Shown here: piece by piece, positions 27,452-28,642 of the stretch
How positions within the stretch are numbered: position 1 is the first letter of the stretch
Layout of the letters: each line of letters starts with the position of its first letter
Source: an uncultured Pirellulaceae bacterium
GTDB taxonomy: Bacteria > Planctomycetota > Planctomycetia > Pirellulales > Pirellulaceae
Direction: 5' to 3'
Length of the DNA stretch: 28,642 nt
Assembly (NCBI GenBank): GCA_934278005.1
Contig: CAKQWG010000017.1
Span: forward strand, 1-28,642
Translations under genes and position numbers: made by a program
The notes under the pieces: model-generated
Told to the model about the DNA's origin: nothing
The model's input: the letters and a program-made list of their open reading frames with translations, nothing else
Databases searched by the model: none

Positions 27452-28122
27452 GAGGTCCTAAATCTCCGGTTCCAATGCCGCACCAATTGGCAAATAGCCG
27501 CCGCGTGCCAACGCGTCGAATCGACGACGATCAGCTTGGGCTGCGCTTGCTCAATGGCTCGCGGCAAGTCATCCAGCGCGGGCAGGTGTATGGCAGTCGT
27601 TTTCAGCTCGCTGGAAATCTGAGCCATGGCAGCAAACGGACGCGGTGTACACCACACGGCACGCCGATCGCCGTCGAGCAAGTGCTGTCGCAATTCGGCT
27701 AGGCCGGCTGCGGTGTCATCGCCCGCGAGGCTTTTGAGCTGAGCCTGGTTGCCGGCGAGTTGTCGGGTTAGAGCAGCGTGTTGGTCGGCTGCAGCAAGCA
27801 CGAGCAGTTTGTCAGCAATGGGTCCAGTCGGTGTGTCCGCGGCCGCGGCTGGCGCGAAACGTTCCAACACGACTCTCCGCTGCCGCAATTCATCTTGCAC
27901 CGCCGGCGTCAGCACGCAACCCACGGGTACCTGCAAGATCCGCAGAGCATTCCAGTGATCTCGCAAGTGTTCGAGAGCCACCAGTCGCAGATCGAGCCGC
28001 ACTACACCAGCTGAGTCGCGCACACCAGCGGCGGAAGTCCCGCTGAGCAGGCGCTGTAGCACCGCGCGCACGATGGCTTCAACTTGTGTGTGTGTCAGAG
28101 CTTCAGCTCGAGGAAGTGACAT
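27448..28122 (-). CDS. Unknown protein of the BMC locus with N-terminal helix
   Basis: A 224-residue protein I cannot assign. Residues 9-27 (LTHTQVEAIVRAVLQRLLS) form an amphipathic helix like those that serve as encapsulation peptides, followed by a Gly/Ala/Ser linker (28-40). Residues 71-86 (LTPAVQDELRQRRVVL) resemble the LTPSAR-x(n)-I segment found in several BMC accessory proteins. The C-terminal part (about 155-220: AVWCTPRPFAAM, KTTAIHL, PKLIVVDS) has a weak resemblance to the RpiB/LacA sugar-isomerase fold without its catalytic residues. It is translationally coupled to the BMC-P gene (ATGA overlap) and 115 bp after another BMC-P gene, so a shell or core-assembly role is likely, by position. 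Cytoplasmic; no signal or membrane segment. Confidence 0.85.
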   Translation of the reverse strand: MSLPRAEALTHTQVEAIVRAVLQRLLSGTSAAGVRDSAGVVRLDLRLVALEHLRDHWNALRILQVPVGCVLTPAVQDELRQRRVVLERFAPAAAADTPTGPIADKLLVLAAADQHAALTRQLAGNQAQLKSLAGDDTAAGLAELRQHLLDGDRRAVWCTPRPFAAMAQISSELKTTAIHLPALDDLPRAIEQAQPKLIVVDSTRWHAAAICQLVRHWNRRFRTS

Positions 28123-28197
28123 GGGCGATAGTTAACTCTTACGCTGACTGCGAGGAACAACGAATACAAAAACTTCTGTCGTGGACTTCGCTAAAAA

Positions 28198-28211
28198 TTT
28201 TGCTAGCAAAA
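28198..28211. other. 14-bp perfect palindrome in the BMC operon spacer
   Basis: TTTTGCTAGCAAAA is fully self-complementary and AT-rich at both ends. It lies in the 115-bp gap between the BMC-P gene and the unknown gene. It could be an operator or a short hairpin; no family is recognised. Confidence 0.5.
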
Positions 28212-28237
28212 ATCCCCTGATCATTTGGCAACGTCTA

Positions 28238-28498
28238 TTACTGGTCGACGATACCCAGCACGGCCCAGCGAATCGGCGAATCTTCAACCCCGAAGATCTC
28301 GCGAATCGCGTGCCCATCGCTGGTCAGGATCACACGCTCGCCCACCCCCGCACCTTGGCGATCGACCGCCAGCAGCGGACCGCCATCGGGCGAATGGCCG
28401 TCAGCCAGCAACGGCTGTGTGACCAAAAGCTTGTGCGACTGCAGCGTTTTATGTTTGACCGTCGCATGCGTCAGGCCCACGACCAGTGCAACTTGCAT
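28238..28498 (-). CDS. BMC-P shell vertex protein (EutN/CcmL family), second copy
   Basis: An 86-residue member of the EutN/CcmL pentamer family. It opens MQVALVVGLTHATVKHKTLQ, where the family has the turn after the first strand and a TxKhxxL segment. It continues KLLVTQPL, PLLAVDRQGAGVGERVILTSDG (the conserved D-x-x-GAGxGE-x-V-x-x-x-DG block) and ends WAVLGIVDQ, a typical subunit-contact tail (xxGIVD). The length is normal for EutN/CcmL. It is the first complete gene of the BMC operon in the window; more shell genes should lie to the right. No strong ribosome binding site is visible before the ATG. Confidence 0.94.
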   Translation of the reverse strand: MQVALVVGLTHATVKHKTLQSHKLLVTQPLLADGHSPDGGPLLAVDRQGAGVGERVILTSDGHAIREIFGVEDSPIRWAVLGIVDQ

Positions 28499-28544
28499 TA
28501 TTCTTCTCTAATCTTCGAGCCGGTTGATCTCTGCCGAAACACTC

Positions 28545-28642
28545 TTAGCCTACTGGGCGGTACTTCTCTTAGCTAACTTCTCTTAGCCCATCTCATTTGG
28601 CCTACCTCACTTAGCCCTACCTCACTTAGCCCTACCTCACTT
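28545..28642. repeat. Degenerating 15-bp tandem repeat upstream of the BMC-P gene
   Basis: Two exact units CTCACTTAGCCCTAC (28606-28620, 28621-28635) and a partial third reach the window end. Earlier, more diverged units (for example CTCATTTGGCCTAC at 28592-28605 and CTTCTCTTAG-type copies from about 28562) lead back to near 28545. The block lies upstream of the BMC-P gene and continues beyond the window. Confidence 0.85.

Overview
The window looks like a chromosomal segment of a planctomycete, probably a Pirellulaceae/Rhodopirellula-like organism. Three things suggest this: moderately GC-rich DNA with few clear Shine-Dalgarno sites; several gene families common in marine planctomycetes (a two-domain acetyl-xylan-esterase-like hydrolase, an FAD oxidoreductase flanked by carbohydrate-binding-like domains, a PQQ-type propeller, an arylsulfotransferase-like propeller); and, at the right edge, part of a microcompartment locus of the planctomycete/verrucomicrobia (PVM) type. 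No phage, plasmid, IS, CRISPR, rRNA or tRNA gene was seen.

Left part (1-8.5 kb). Four tandem 93-bp units lie at the left edge, followed by hemW (+), which converges on and overlaps a group II truncated haemoglobin gene (-). A 560-bp gene-poor spacer follows, with a dispersed repeat and an inverted partial copy of the 93-bp unit. Next is a tightly coupled minus-strand pair, lutB then an arylsulfotransferase-like gene. On the other side of their divergent promoter region are a DapA/NanA-superfamily aldolase or lyase and an MFS transporter (+).

Middle (8.6-19.6 kb), all minus strand. In transcription order from the right: a Tat-exported-looking esterase with a degenerate second hydrolase domain; a secreted N-acyl-D-amino-acid deacylase; a spacer with two nearly identical 144-bp repeats; a compact three-gene operon (PQQ-like propeller, D-threonine-aldolase-like PLP enzyme, eIF1/SUI1-like protein); and carB.

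Right part (19.8-24.9 kb). A secreted FAD oxidoreductase and a NosR-like membrane flavoprotein with two FMN-binding domains are on the plus strand. They face a DUF4058-like gene on the minus strand.

Right edge (25.2-28.6 kb). This is a minus-strand operon of the PVM microcompartment (BMC) type. It holds two BMC-P (EutN/CcmL) vertex proteins, a conserved-looking unknown between them, a class II aldolase with a C-terminal encapsulation-peptide-like helix, and a lactate/malate-type dehydrogenase. From knowledge of this family the aldolase would cleave fuculose- or rhamnulose-phosphate to lactaldehyde inside the shell. The hexameric shell proteins, PduL and aldehyde dehydrogenase expected of such a locus would lie to the right of the window.

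I did not find a clearly new multigene system. The least explained items are the unknown BMC-locus protein (27448-28122), the lutB/arylsulfotransferase coupling, two dispersed repeat families, and several 15-bp or 6-bp in-frame tandem repeats in or beside genes.
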